This document shows, piece after piece, positions 1 through 8,957 of a stretch of 64,000 nucleotides of DNA (positions within the stretch are counted from its first letter, which is position 1; each line of letters begins with the position of its first letter). Under the pieces are notes generated by a model. The model worked only from the letters and a program-made list of their open reading frames with translations. It did no database searches and was not told the DNA's origin. The translations under genes were made by a program, and so were the position numbers. The stretch spans positions 61,532 to 125,531 of the IMG/VR virus record IMGVR_UViG_3300028412_000004; one strand, given 5' to 3'. The DNA comes from a virus.

Positions 1-2
1 GT

Positions 3-284
3 TTCGCAGTAGATCCGGAAGGGGTTAAGAACCGCGTGACAGTCATTATAATTAAACAAGGTAGCAACCTTAACATCGACCAGTATCGTGCAGACTGTGT
101 TGCTGCTGGTAAGGAACTTGTTAAGAACGCTTCTTTCGATGCGCGGGCTTCTGTGCTTGCAGAAGCCTACGCGCAGTATCAACTTTCAGCAATTACAGAT
201 ATCGAAAATATAAAAGGCGCGTCTATAGATGAAGCTCAAAGGCTAGTATTTATCGGACATAACGCTCACTGTATTTTCGGTTGA
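3..284 (+). CDS. C-terminal part of an unrecognised protein (cut by left edge)
   Basis: The frame is open from the window edge, so this is probably the tail of a longer gene. An internal GTG at 36, with GGAAGGGG 11 bases upstream, could instead be the true start and would give 82 residues. The visible part is mostly helical and Ala-rich, and includes a K-N-A-S sequence. The stop overlaps the TTG of a longer reading of the next gene. Its place before a scaffold-like gene suggests a head-assembly role (portal, protease or core protein), but no motif supports a specific choice. Confidence 0.5.
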   Translation, partial: FAVDPEGVKNRVTVIIIKQGSNLNIDQYRADCVAAGKELVKNASFDARASVLAEAYAQYQLSAITDIENIKGASIDEAQRLVFIGHNAHCIFG

Positions 285-331
285 CAGTTTTTATAATCAC
301 CAGCAAAGTTAATCCACAACCAATAAACACC

Positions 332-1453
332 ATGCCAAGAAAATACGAAGACATCACAAAGAGAGTAGCCGACATTCAGACTAAACGAGCTTCGGCTGCT
401 AAGTCTGCTTCGGAGACTCCTGACGCAACCGACCCTACTGAAAAAGGAACGGTTACTCCTCCTAACCACCCTGATGGTGACAGCGCTGCGAAGAAGAATC
501 TTCCAGAAGGCACTGCCAACACTAAGGGCGATACCGCGCTTCCCGCAGGCACGACCACCAACCCATCTGGACACGGTGAGAATGTGCCGGGAGATGTTTG
601 CAGTGGGGATGCTAAGGACGTGCAGGCTACTAAGCCCAACGACCCAATTTCAAAAATCGCCGGTATTCTAGGACGCATTAATAAGCTCCGTGATACTGAT
701 GCCGATGCTAAGCAAGCTGGCGCACCTGCTTCCAAGACAGAACGTGAGTCTGAGGGTTCGCAACTCTCTTACGAGGTTCGCGTCAAGCTCGCCAATGAGA
801 TCTGCGCTTCTGAGGATGGCATGCTATTAGCAGAGCAAATTCTTAAACAAGCGTCCGGACGGGATGCCGCTCTTGAACTGATTAAGTCAGCGCACGAAGA
901 ATACGGTGCGCATCTGCAGCACATCCACCAAGAGGACGAGCAACAAAAGCAGGCGTCGCAAGAAATGGAAGCCTTGAATGGTTACTACGACGAGCTGACC
1001 AAGAATGCTTCTGAGGAGGATATGCAGAAGATCGCCAAGTTTCAGAAAGTTCACTCTGCTGTAATTGACTCGCTCGAATACGACTTCGAGAAACAAGCTT
1101 ACTTCAAATCCGCCATGGATGCCGCAGCCATGGAAGACGCTATGGTCGCAGGTGCTGCTCCTGAAGAAGCAATGATTCCTGAAGGTGGCGAAGAGCCCCT
1201 TTCTCCGGAAGCCATCATTGAACTTCTGGAAGCGCTTGTAGCATCTGGGCAGATGGATGAGGCGACTGCAGCCGCAGTAGCAGCTGAGATTCTCGGAGGT
1301 GGTGAAATGCTGCCTCCTGAAGCAGGTATGGAAGCAATGCCTCCTGAAGCAGGTATGGAAGCAATGCCTCCTGAAGCAGGTATGGAAGCAATGCCTGAGG
1401 AAGTTAAGGCTGCCAACGTAATCCTCGCAGAGCTAGAAGCGGAGAGTAAGTAA
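332..1453 (+). CDS. Acidic scaffold-like / head core protein
   Basis: This is a protein of about 373 residues, strongly acidic, low in aromatic residues and predicted largely disordered or coiled. The first 150 residues are rich in Thr, Asp, Pro and Ala, the middle is helical and Glu/Gln-rich, and the C-terminal third is Glu/Ala/Met-rich and ends in three copies of a nine-residue Met-Pro-Pro-Glu-Ala-Gly type repeat. Such composition, two genes upstream of the decoration and capsid genes, is typical of phage scaffolding or internal core proteins. The ATG at 332 is preferred over the in-frame TTG at 281, because the TTG overlaps the preceding stop and adds 17 residues unlike the rest. Function is inferred from composition and position only. 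Confidence 0.6.
   Translation: MPRKYEDITKRVADIQTKRASAAKSASETPDATDPTEKGTVTPPNHPDGDSAAKKNLPEGTANTKGDTALPAGTTTNPSGHGENVPGDVCSGDAKDVQATKPNDPISKIAGILGRINKLRDTDADAKQAGAPASKTERESEGSQLSYEVRVKLANEICASEDGMLLAEQILKQASGRDAALELIKSAHEEYGAHLQHIHQEDEQQKQASQEMEALNGYYDELTKNASEEDMQKIAKFQKVHSAVIDSLEYDFEKQAYFKSAMDAAAMEDAMVAGAAPEEAMIPEGGEEPLSPEAIIELLEALVASGQMDEATAAAVAAEILGGGEMLPPEAGMEAMPPEAGMEAMPPEAGMEAMPEEVKAANVILAELEAESK
1310..1390 (+). repeat. Three 27-bp tandem repeats inside the scaffold-like gene
   Basis: Three head-to-tail 27-bp units encode M/L-P-P-E-A-G-M-E-A. Units two and three are identical, and unit one differs at its first base. The repeats stay in frame and lie close to the C-terminus, where many scaffolds bind the capsid protein. 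Confidence 0.95.
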
Positions 1454-1488
1454 GCTCCGCTGCATCATCCCCGCACCGATTTATAATC

Positions 1489-1944
1489 ATGGCCAAAAAA
1501 GATACATACAAGAAAGCTGAAGTAGATCCTATTTTACAGGAAACTATGGAAGCGACGCAAGTACTCCTGGAGGACAACCAAAAGCAAGCGCAAGAGATTG
1601 AAGCCCACAAGGCTAGAATCTTAGAGCTTGAAAAGGCTTCCAATGTCTCGGAGGAAAGTAAGATCAACTTGGAAAAGGTAGCAGGCACAGACGGTCCAAA
1701 ACTGGACATGAGCCTGGTCAACAACCTTGTGGATCAATTGGCCGACCTGGGCTTCGTTGAGACGAGCAAAAGTGCTCGCGAGGAGCTTATAAATCACATC
1801 AAGGAAGACCCTTCAACTCACGCGCTGAAGCTCGCTTCACGCGTTATAAAACTTTCTTCTCCAGCCCCGGACTCGGGGTTTGGCGTTGAGAAATCGGCAT
1901 CGGCGCCCGAAACGGAAAATTCAGACTGGCAAGAATGGATCTAA
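1489..1944 (+). CDS. Small coiled-coil head-region protein, function unknown
   Basis: This is a 151-residue, charged, helical protein. Residues 15-65 form a heptad-like Glu/Lys/Leu stretch that looks like a coiled coil. The C-terminus is Ser/Pro-rich and ends in an acidic aromatic tail (Asp-Trp-Gln-Glu-Trp-Ile). It sits between the scaffold-like gene and the decoration-like gene, so a role as a head assembly cofactor or minor scaffold is likely. TTTATAATC immediately precedes the ATG and there is no Shine-Dalgarno sequence. I do not recognise the family. Confidence 0.75.
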   Translation: MAKKDTYKKAEVDPILQETMEATQVLLEDNQKQAQEIEAHKARILELEKASNVSEESKINLEKVAGTDGPKLDMSLVNNLVDQLADLGFVETSKSAREELINHIKEDPSTHALKLASRVIKLSSPAPDSGFGVEKSASAPETENSDWQEWI

Positions 1945-1991
1945 GTTACGCAACCGGTGATTTACACTAACAAAACAACACAGGACTAGTT

Positions 1992-2549
1992 ATGCCAACA
2001 TACGGTACAATACAGAGGGTAAACCCCTCGAAACCACGGCTGGAAGTTCTCAGAGGGTTTAATCCCAATGAGCCTTTTCAGCAGTCGGCTACGCACCCTG
2101 TCCAAGATGATGTTAACATCGCGAGCGGACAACTCATCGTGTTAGTCGGGGAAGAACTTTCCCCTACTGGATACGAATGGATTGTTTGCCCGACTGATTA
2201 CTCTGGAGGCGCGGTATACGTGGCTCAAAAGGATTCAGAAGATGAAGACATTTTATCTGCTGGCAATATGTCCGGGCTCTCATGCGCCGGCCAATACGAA
2301 TTAGAAATGGCTTTCTTTGATGGAGCTGCAACTGACTACACAGAAAGCGTCTACCTGACGCCTTCCGACACAGTTGCAGGTAACGTTATGCCTATAGCAG
2401 CAGCAGCAACCACCAATTTCCCGGCGGCTGCAGAAACTGTAATCGGTCAGATCACCCGCAAGGCTGGCAGCACCGATGGTATCAACTCCAACGTAGCCCC
2501 TACGGACGTCATCACGTGGCGTACAGTGTTCATCCCTCGCACAGCGTAA
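1992..2549 (+). CDS. Probable capsid decoration / head stabilisation protein
   Basis: This is a 185-residue beta-rich, Ala/Thr/Gly-rich protein with no charged helices. It lies directly upstream of the major capsid gene, the usual place for a decoration or head-stabilising protein. The middle is rich in short acidic and aromatic turns, and the C-terminal half contains an Ala-rich loop followed by Gly/Ser/Asn stretches, consistent with a compact surface-binding fold. A weak AGGA lies 8 bases before the ATG. Assignment rests on size, composition and order; a head fibre or minor capsid protein is the alternative. Confidence 0.6.
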   Translation: MPTYGTIQRVNPSKPRLEVLRGFNPNEPFQQSATHPVQDDVNIASGQLIVLVGEELSPTGYEWIVCPTDYSGGAVYVAQKDSEDEDILSAGNMSGLSCAGQYELEMAFFDGAATDYTESVYLTPSDTVAGNVMPIAAAATTNFPAAAETVIGQITRKAGSTDGINSNVAPTDVITWRTVFIPRTA

Positions 2550-2578
2550 GCTAGTGCTACAACACAAGGAATAACATT

Positions 2579-3526
2579 ATGTCACAAGAAGAACCACAAA
2601 TCGAAAACGTGGAAGTACTGAATCGCGAACTTCTAGACTCCATCCGGCAAGCTCCGGACGGCGTCCTTACGAAGCAAGCCTCGGCAGCAACGAATATGAT
2701 CCGCCGCAAAATCCGTGAGAACGGGTTCAGCCGGGTTATTATTCCGCACAAAACCGTGTCCGATGACGACCTCTCGTATCTCCCGAATACCGAGCTCCCT
2801 GTAGTAGTTGAAGAAATGGAACCAGAATCTACTGGTGCAAAATCCATCTCCTTCAACGACTCCGCGGATACTCGTTTCTACCGTAGTGATAAGTTCGTCG
2901 TTATCTTTAACAAGATCACGACAGACGAATACACCAAGAATGTTGATGAGCTGCGTTCCTACAAGGGCGATCTCCGAGGCGTTGTCACCGACAATGCCCT
3001 TAAGGAAATCCAAACCGAAGAGGACCGCGCATTCATCAGCACCGTCGATCGTCTCGTCGGTACTATTGACACTGCTGATGGCGCCACTGGCGGTATTCAA
3101 CACCATGGTATCGCAGGCGGTATTACCCGGTCATCCTACGTTGATTCGATCTCCTTCTTAGAGGACCGCGATCTCATCAACGGTATTTTCCTCATGAACC
3201 GTAAGACCGCGAAAGCGTTCCTTAAGTTCAAGCGGGACGAAATCGGGGGTGACCTGTCTCAGTCATTGTTCACTGATGGTCTAAGCTCTCTCTCCGAGGG
3301 TAAGGTCATGAGTGTGCGTCACATCTTCACCATCAAGGGTGATTTAGTTCCAAACGATGTTGTTTACCAATTCGCGGAACCAAACTACCTTGGACGTGCT
3401 TACATTCTTCAGAATGTAACCATGTATGTAGAGAAGAAGAAGGACATCCTTCGATTCTCCGCCATGGAAAAGATCGGCGTAACCATTGCCAACGTGGCAG
3501 CGGTTAACAAGGTCGACTTCAGCTAA
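2579..3526 (+). CDS. Major capsid protein (HK97-fold type, inferred)
   Basis: This 315-residue protein forms the head shell. It follows a decoration-like gene, has one of the clearest ribosome sites in the window (AAGGA, 8 bases before the ATG), and is followed by a strong terminator, all typical of a highly expressed capsid gene. The N-terminal 35 residues are helical and end in Thr-Lys-Gln-Ala-Ser, which could be the boundary of a removable delta-like segment. A long charged helix region near residues 100-150 resembles the spine helix area, and the C-terminal third is beta-rich. No catalytic motifs are present. Homology could not be tested, so the HK97-fold label is by family knowledge. Confidence 0.8.
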   Translation: MSQEEPQIENVEVLNRELLDSIRQAPDGVLTKQASAATNMIRRKIRENGFSRVIIPHKTVSDDDLSYLPNTELPVVVEEMEPESTGAKSISFNDSADTRFYRSDKFVVIFNKITTDEYTKNVDELRSYKGDLRGVVTDNALKEIQTEEDRAFISTVDRLVGTIDTADGATGGIQHHGIAGGITRSSYVDSISFLEDRDLINGIFLMNRKTAKAFLKFKRDEIGGDLSQSLFTDGLSSLSEGKVMSVRHIFTIKGDLVPNDVVYQFAEPNYLGRAYILQNVTMYVEKKKDILRFSAMEKIGVTIANVAAVNKVDFS

Positions 3527-3549
3527 GCGATAGTCTAAAACCACATTCC

Positions 3550-3585
3550 AAAGGCCGCTCCTTCACCGGGGCGGCCTTTTCATTT
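3550..3585 (+). terminator. Rho-independent terminator after the capsid gene
   Basis: A 12-bp stem, AAAGGCCGCTCC paired with GGGGCGGCCTTT (one T-G wobble), closes a six-base loop and runs straight into TTTTCATTTT. It ends the head-gene transcription unit about 24 bases after the capsid stop. Confidence 0.93.
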
Positions 3586-3627
3586 TCACACTTGCTCTAG
3601 CGGCTATGTGAGTCGTATTATCTCCCT

Positions 3628-4638
3628 ATGATTACACAGGATGGAAACTTTATCACAGGGTTCGTCAAACAATGCTTTGATGCAGGTCTCTCGGAAGACG
3701 AGACCACTCTTCTTTACGATGCTGCCGTGTGGCGTGAAGACTTGAAGGATCCTGACTTCAACAAAGGCTTCAAACAAGCCAGCGAGGACGGCGGGTTGAA
3801 TCCATTCTCCGTCATGAGCCCTACAGCCAAAGGTGTAGGCGGTGCAGGCGCGGGTGCGGCAATAGGCACTGGTATAGGCGGTTTAATCGCCCTTAGTAAA
3901 GGTAAATTAGGATTAGGCAAGCGTCTGCTAGGGTTCGGTGCTTCTGCCGGCGCGGCTGGTGGTGTTACGGGCGGAATTGTAGGCTCCACCTTGGGAAAAG
4001 GCGGGAAGAAACCCGAAGAATGGGTACCAGACTACCTCGTTCCCGGCATGTCGGACGTTAAGTCGCATACCGGCGGCGGAGGCAACGTCTTTGATAGTAT
4101 GTCTGGTTACGCCGATATAGGCGGAGCTGCAACGGCAGCTGCAACGACATCTGGTAACGCCGTACAACCTGTATTGTATGGACGCCAACTTACGCAAGAG
4201 CTGAGTTCTCTCGAGAAACAAATGGCTTCCTTAGAGGCTGGTATGTCCTCCGGGGAAGGTTTGTCGGGCGCTTTATCTAACCGCCGCATCCAGTCACAGC
4301 TGGACGCTTTAGAGAATAGACGATCCAAGCTTATGCGTGGAATAGGTGACACTTACAATGGAGTCCGCCAAGACCAAGCCAGATCCGCCAAGACGATAGC
4401 CGCAAGACTGGCCGCGGTAGAGGGAGAGATCGAAAGTAGGTCTGGTCGCGCTGGAGATATTGCAGCCTGGCTGGAAGCAACACGTAGTGGTACTCCAGGA
4501 GACCTCCCAGGACGTCTCTGGAACAAGGTGGTCGGAGCTGAACAGACTGCTTCTAATCTCAGTTACGAAATGCAGCGGCTTCAGGAGGAACGTAAAAGAC
4601 TTCTCGCCCTTCAAAGTCGTGTAGGTGGTATGCTCTAA
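3628..4638 (+). CDS. Gly/Ala-rich protein with coiled-coil C-terminus, function unknown
   Basis: A 336-residue protein with three parts. Residues 1-65 are acidic and soluble, with F-K-Q-A-S near residue 50. Residues 66-125 are almost entirely Gly, Ala, Val and Ile and could insert into or cross a membrane. Residues 180-336 are heptad-rich and likely coiled coil. A hydrophobic hairpin plus coiled coil is seen in injected or pilot proteins and in some neck proteins, but no family is recognised. It is the first gene after the head terminator; TATTAT lies six bases before the ATG, so any promoter would have to be very close. Confidence 0.65.
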   Translation: MITQDGNFITGFVKQCFDAGLSEDETTLLYDAAVWREDLKDPDFNKGFKQASEDGGLNPFSVMSPTAKGVGGAGAGAAIGTGIGGLIALSKGKLGLGKRLLGFGASAGAAGGVTGGIVGSTLGKGGKKPEEWVPDYLVPGMSDVKSHTGGGGNVFDSMSGYADIGGAATAAATTSGNAVQPVLYGRQLTQELSSLEKQMASLEAGMSSGEGLSGALSNRRIQSQLDALENRRSKLMRGIGDTYNGVRQDQARSAKTIAARLAAVEGEIESRSGRAGDIAAWLEATRSGTPGDLPGRLWNKVVGAEQTASNLSYEMQRLQEERKRLLALQSRVGGML

Positions 4639-4639
4639 T

Positions 4640-5344
4640 ATGTCATTTAAACAAGGCACATTCACTATACCGCCCAACGCGGTGAATCCAGTAACAGTCC
4701 CGTTCAACTATAATTTCGGGACAGCTCCTGAGCTTGTACTGGTTTCGATAACTTCAACACTGGCAAACCCTGCTGCTATTACCGCGGTGGTAGGGACCAT
4801 CGTTGCAACGGACTTCGAGGTAACTCTGTCCACACCGCCTGTGGTTACTGGTTACAGCATCAACTGGATTGCAGGGTCTCAGGCTGAGGTGGTGAACGCG
4901 TTAAGCGTATCTCGAAAACCAGTCAAGCTCACATATCTCACCGTAGAAGAAATGCGCATGTTTCTACTGGATAACAGCGCAGAGGACAACTCCCTGGACA
5001 TGGACCTGTCTTTCTCGGACGACGAGATTGCTTACTCCATGAGGCGCGCGGCCCGCGAGTATAACTCAACTCCACCGTTCGTTGGACGTGTAGATCCTAA
5101 CAGCCTGCCGATTGATACAAACCTTTTCCTACACGCGACAGCAGAGCAGCTTTACATTTCTGAACTGGCTCGATCGAAGCGTAACGACATGGACTACACC
5201 GCCGGCGGTGTAACTGTTAACATAGAGGCGAAACGCATCAAGCACTTTGAAGGTCTTGTCGCATACCACCGGGAACAGTGGAAGGATACTGCCACCAAGA
5301 TCAAGGTCTCAGCCAATCTGGCAAAAGCGTATCGTAAATTTTAG
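4640..5344 (+). CDS. Head completion/connector-like protein with N-terminal H-type-lectin-like domain
   Basis: This 234-residue protein appears to have two domains. Residues 1-80 have the feel of an H-type lectin fold: a short Phe-x-x-G-x-F start, a Pro-Glu-Leu-Val strand, and an ending of aromatic-Ser-Ile-x-Trp-Ile-Ala. Residues 95-234 are helical and charged, like phage head-tail connector proteins. The ATG at 4640 is one base after the upstream stop and is chosen over an in-frame GTG inside the previous gene. Its position between the head genes and tail sheath supports a neck role. The lectin-like part is unusual for a connector and may be a surface or interface module. Confidence 0.55.
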   Translation: MSFKQGTFTIPPNAVNPVTVPFNYNFGTAPELVLVSITSTLANPAAITAVVGTIVATDFEVTLSTPPVVTGYSINWIAGSQAEVVNALSVSRKPVKLTYLTVEEMRMFLLDNSAEDNSLDMDLSFSDDEIAYSMRRAAREYNSTPPFVGRVDPNSLPIDTNLFLHATAEQLYISELARSKRNDMDYTAGGVTVNIEAKRIKHFEGLVAYHREQWKDTATKIKVSANLAKAYRKF

Positions 5345-6175
5345 ATGAGTGTGTTCCGCAACATTACTGTACAGCCCTCCTATGGTAAACGAGCTGTGCT
5401 GCTTACTTGGGACGTTGCGCCAGATTACCAGACCGGCGACTTCTTCATATTCAAATCCCCGGACGGTTCCGGCGGGTGGGAACTTGTAAACTCGACGCCT
5501 GTAAGTGGAACTTCCTACGAGGTCGCAGACTTCGTAATACAGAACTTAAGCACCATCCCACACTTCCGAATTCTTTTAGAGTTTGAAGGGAATAGCTACG
5601 ACAGTCCCACCGTCGGCATCTTCGACGATATGACAAGGCGGGAGTATGCTGCTATGACGCAGATCATGCGTAGGGAATACCTTGGCGTGAGCCGGGGAAA
5701 TGGTATGCGTGTTCTTCACTACACTCCCAAAACTAAAGGAGAGCTTTGCGATAGTTCGGATCCCGACACAGGTCAAATCGTAGGTACCGACTGTCCGCCA
5801 GTTGATCCGGAAGAAGAATGCTTTGGCCAGAGGTATAAGGGAGGCTTCCGCACGCCGTATTACACTTGGTGTCGCTTGGACGAGACAGGCCCTACCATAA
5901 CAATGGATTACAAGGAGGGCCTGGGTGCCGTCGACGAATTCATGTCTCGGGCAAGATTTCTAGCGTTCCCACACCCTCGTAAAAACGACCTTATTGTAAA
6001 CCCGCGTACGGATGATCGCTACGCGGTCTCACCAATCGTAAAGCCCTATAAATTCAGAGGCTTGTTCCCTATTGCTTACGACGTGCAGTTAGAATTACTT
6101 CCTCGCAGCGATGTCCGCTACAGGGTCCCTATCCCGGACCCACTACCTGAATTAACGCCGACCGTATACCTATGA
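5345..6175 (+). CDS. Neck/head-tail adaptor-like protein with FN3-like N-terminus
   Basis: A 276-residue protein. Residues 8-85 read as a fibronectin-III-like beta sandwich: a Leu-Thr-Trp strand, a tyrosine/aspartate-rich turn, then a Ser-Tyr-x-Val-x-Asp strand. The remainder includes a Cys-containing segment (Cys at about 138, 150, 158 and 176) and a C-terminal region rich in Pro and Arg. It starts directly at the previous stop and overlaps the next gene by four bases (ATGA), so translation is coupled. By position it is a connector or tail-completion protein; no specific family is recognised. Confidence 0.55.
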   Translation: MSVFRNITVQPSYGKRAVLLTWDVAPDYQTGDFFIFKSPDGSGGWELVNSTPVSGTSYEVADFVIQNLSTIPHFRILLEFEGNSYDSPTVGIFDDMTRREYAAMTQIMRREYLGVSRGNGMRVLHYTPKTKGELCDSSDPDTGQIVGTDCPPVDPEEECFGQRYKGGFRTPYYTWCRLDETGPTITMDYKEGLGAVDEFMSRARFLAFPHPRKNDLIVNPRTDDRYAVSPIVKPYKFRGLFPIAYDVQLELLPRSDVRYRVPIPDPLPELTPTVYL

Positions 6176-6813
6176 GTGCTAGATTATCAGCTAAAGAATT
6201 TTTCGGAAACTGTGTCGATAAACCTTTGGATATGGTGATGCTTCGTCGTGTATTCCTTTTACACATGCGTATCCATTGGAGCGCTGGTGAAAACCACTAC
6301 CAGGATGATGCTGATTTTTCTTGCTTAGAATATTCCGACGACGCAACGAAGTCTAAGTTGGCTGTGGAACTCACCGACATTCTAAACGAGGATGACACCG
6401 ACAACTTCCCAGGAGTATTCGTCGGATTCAAAGGTGGCTACAAACTGCGTAAGAACATGCTCGACTACTCATCTAATTTGTCTGAGGATAATTCCAAGAC
6501 TTCTAAGAATGTTCAGTGGCGGGGAACATTGGCTATATCACACATACACAAATCCTCCGACACAGCCCTCGCGATGGCTGATTCTAGTTTCGTGTTTCTT
6601 ATGGCTGTGCGCGAGACGTTGATGGATCACTTCCCTATTGGTGTAATGGATTTCGAGGGTGTAACAGACCCGCAAAAATTGGATCCTAAGAAATCCAACA
6701 GCTTTTTCAAGGTTGACCTGTTGGTGAGCGTAGAGTTTACTGCAACCGTAAATATCAGCCTCGAAGGACACAGACTTAAAACCTATGGTATAGAGTTATC
6801 GCCAACCTCCTAA
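6172..6813 (+). CDS. Probable tail completion / neck protein
   Basis: A 213-residue mixed alpha/beta protein without catalytic motifs. It overlaps the preceding gene by ATGA and ends 42 bases before the sheath gene, the position normally held by tail terminator or neck proteins in myoviruses. It has a hydrophobic internal segment near residues 135-150 and an acidic middle. The assignment is from gene order only. Confidence 0.5.
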   Translation: MSARLSAKEFFGNCVDKPLDMVMLRRVFLLHMRIHWSAGENHYQDDADFSCLEYSDDATKSKLAVELTDILNEDDTDNFPGVFVGFKGGYKLRKNMLDYSSNLSEDNSKTSKNVQWRGTLAISHIHKSSDTALAMADSSFVFLMAVRETLMDHFPIGVMDFEGVTDPQKLDPKKSNSFFKVDLLVSVEFTATVNISLEGHRLKTYGIELSPTS

Positions 6814-6855
6814 TCTTCACTTGACCAAACCAAACACCACATACATCCTAATATT

Positions 6856-8937
6856 ATGAGCATCGCAAATTACGTAAGACCTCAGCTGACCATTAAGCAG
6901 CTTTTAGACCGCACTCCGGACACTGTAGGGGATCACTTGAACACCCTTTTAATTGGGGCTGAGTACTTCCTTAACATTTACGACGAGCTGGACATTCCTG
7001 GAGTGACTTTTGCAGCTGAGTCGGCAAGTCAAACTTTGGATTTTACATATTTCGACGAGCTTAAAACCACTCAAGAGTTGGATCACGGCGACTACACAGT
7101 CGACGAGGATTCTATCAGAGTGTTTGCAGAAGACTTGGAGGCTGTCGTAGCCACGTTCCTAGCGGACGGCACGACCGCAGGTAACCAATTCACAGTTCCC
7201 GGAGACTTATCTGTTCTTAATTTGACAGAAGTTGGCGCAGGCGATGTCGCTCCTTATGTGCGTGGGGCCTCTCTGGCCGGAGAGCTTGACGGACGCAATG
7301 TCTCTCTCGGAGACAGCGTGCGTATCACAGACGCTGATGGTGTTAAGCGTGTACGTACAGTTGTAGGATTCGCATCCGCGACGGTCGACGCGCAGGAACT
7401 CAATCAGATCATATTAAGCGGTCCAGCGGTCGGCGCGGGACACCTGCCTGCTGACAAAGTACTTGTTGATATCTTCCTTAAGTGGAGCGGCGAACTTACA
7501 GACTTCTCCCTCGAAGATCCAATCACAGGGGGTGTCACACTTGCCTCCGGACAATCTCTAAATGTTGTCGACAAAACAACTACTACAGTAGTTTTCTCGG
7601 ACAACGTTGGTAAGGTTTACCTAAGCTATCGTGCTCTCGAAGAGCCCGCCTCCGGTGAAGGAATCCTTGAAATAAAATCAGTTACAGACATCTTCAATCA
7701 ACTAGGGAGAATTTCCCTTTACAACGATCTGGCCTTTGCAGCCAATGAGGCTCTCAACGGCTCGCAAGGCAAACCTATCAAAGTACTTAAAGTAGCCTCC
7801 GATGACCTTGATGGCTTTCTTGAAGTTCTTCCGAAGATCGAAACCACGGATATGGTTTATGCCATTGCAGCTATCACGACCAATACGGACGCGATCGAAG
7901 CAGTTGTAAATCACGCAGAGGTAATGTCCAGTGAGGTTAACAAGAAGTTCCGCCGAGTTTACTTCGGCACTGACAGTCCTGGTGATTACCTTAAAGCTAC
8001 GAAGGACACCAGCGGATCCCCGATTCTAGTAACTATCGGAGCAGCTGGAGGTTCCGGGATTATAACACAGGTGACCACCACCAGCGCGGGAATCAACTTC
8101 CTCTCGCTTGGGTTAGTTGATGGAGACTTCCTTATGGTAGGCGGGACCAAGCATATCGTTGAGGAAGTTATCGACGCTACCACACTGCTGCTTAAGACAG
8201 CCACAGCGGCTGTAACCGACGTGAGTGCGGAGATCTGGAAGGCTGACACCCCTAGGAGTCAAATTGAATACGTAGCGGATATTTCAAAAGGTATCGCCAG
8301 CCGGCGCGCCGCTAACATATGGACCGAGGGCGGCACACGCATACTCGGCGGAGAGACTACCTCCATACCTAACAGGTTCCTCGCCGCTGAGATTGCCGGA
8401 CTTCGCTCCGCGCTGTTGCCGCAACAAGGCCTCACACGCACAGAAATCACCGCGATCACCGATGCCCCGGACATGTATATCCGTTACACCCCTACCATGC
8501 TCGACGATCTCGCTGCAGAGGGTGTGTTCATCGTAACGCAGGAAGTAGAGAACGGTGACGTATTCATCAGACACCAGCTCACCACTGACGTATCCAGTGG
8601 AAGCCTCTACTACGAGGACAGCGTCGGAACAAACATCGACAACATCTCCTATATCATTAAGGACACCCTTGATGGCTACATCGGAAGACGCAACGTCAAC
8701 AGGGCGACTTTAGTCGAGATTCGTGGCAATATGTATGAGATACTTAAGAGTCAGACTCTTGCAGATGCAGGCTTCGACAGGTCAATCGGTCCAGCCCTTA
8801 TAGGCTTTGACAATCTTGTGGTAGAAGCTGACGACGTTCTTAAGGACCGTATTAAGGTCTTTGCACGCGGGCTTATACCACTTCCACTCAACAACATCGC
8901 GGCGGCCCTTCAAGGTGCTGTAGATGTGAACATTTAA
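6856..8937 (+). CDS. Tail sheath protein (contractile)
   Basis: The product (693 residues) would polymerise around the tail tube and contract on infection. Support comes from length, from the tube-sized protein immediately downstream, and from a sheath-like C-terminal region. In that region a helix with Arg-Asn-Val-Asn-Arg-Ala-Thr precedes an ending with alternating hydrophobic strands and the terminal Val-Asp-Val-Asn-Ile arm. The middle carries extra beta-rich segments (about residues 90-260 and 380-460), as is common in long sheaths. No Shine-Dalgarno is visible before the ATG. Confidence 0.75.
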   Translation: MSIANYVRPQLTIKQLLDRTPDTVGDHLNTLLIGAEYFLNIYDELDIPGVTFAAESASQTLDFTYFDELKTTQELDHGDYTVDEDSIRVFAEDLEAVVATFLADGTTAGNQFTVPGDLSVLNLTEVGAGDVAPYVRGASLAGELDGRNVSLGDSVRITDADGVKRVRTVVGFASATVDAQELNQIILSGPAVGAGHLPADKVLVDIFLKWSGELTDFSLEDPITGGVTLASGQSLNVVDKTTTTVVFSDNVGKVYLSYRALEEPASGEGILEIKSVTDIFNQLGRISLYNDLAFAANEALNGSQGKPIKVLKVASDDLDGFLEVLPKIETTDMVYAIAAITTNTDAIEAVVNHAEVMSSEVNKKFRRVYFGTDSPGDYLKATKDTSGSPILVTIGAAGGSGIITQVTTTSAGINFLSLGLVDGDFLMVGGTKHIVEEVIDATTLLLKTATAAVTDVSAEIWKADTPRSQIEYVADISKGIASRRAANIWTEGGTRILGGETTSIPNRFLAAEIAGLRSALLPQQGLTRTEITAITDAPDMYIRYTPTMLDDLAAEGVFIVTQEVENGDVFIRHQLTTDVSSGSLYYEDSVGTNIDNISYIIKDTLDGYIGRRNVNRATLVEIRGNMYEILKSQTLADAGFDRSIGPALIGFDNLVVEADDVLKDRIKVFARGLIPLPLNNIAAALQGAVDVNI

Positions 8938-8957
8938 CAACTAGAGGATAAAACACT

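Noticed and set aside
1482-1487. TATAAT directly before the ATG at 1489 as a sigma70 promoter
   Set aside because: It would start transcription inside the gene, there is no -35 at the right distance, and TATAAT also occurs within coding DNA elsewhere (for example near 10971 and 35173).
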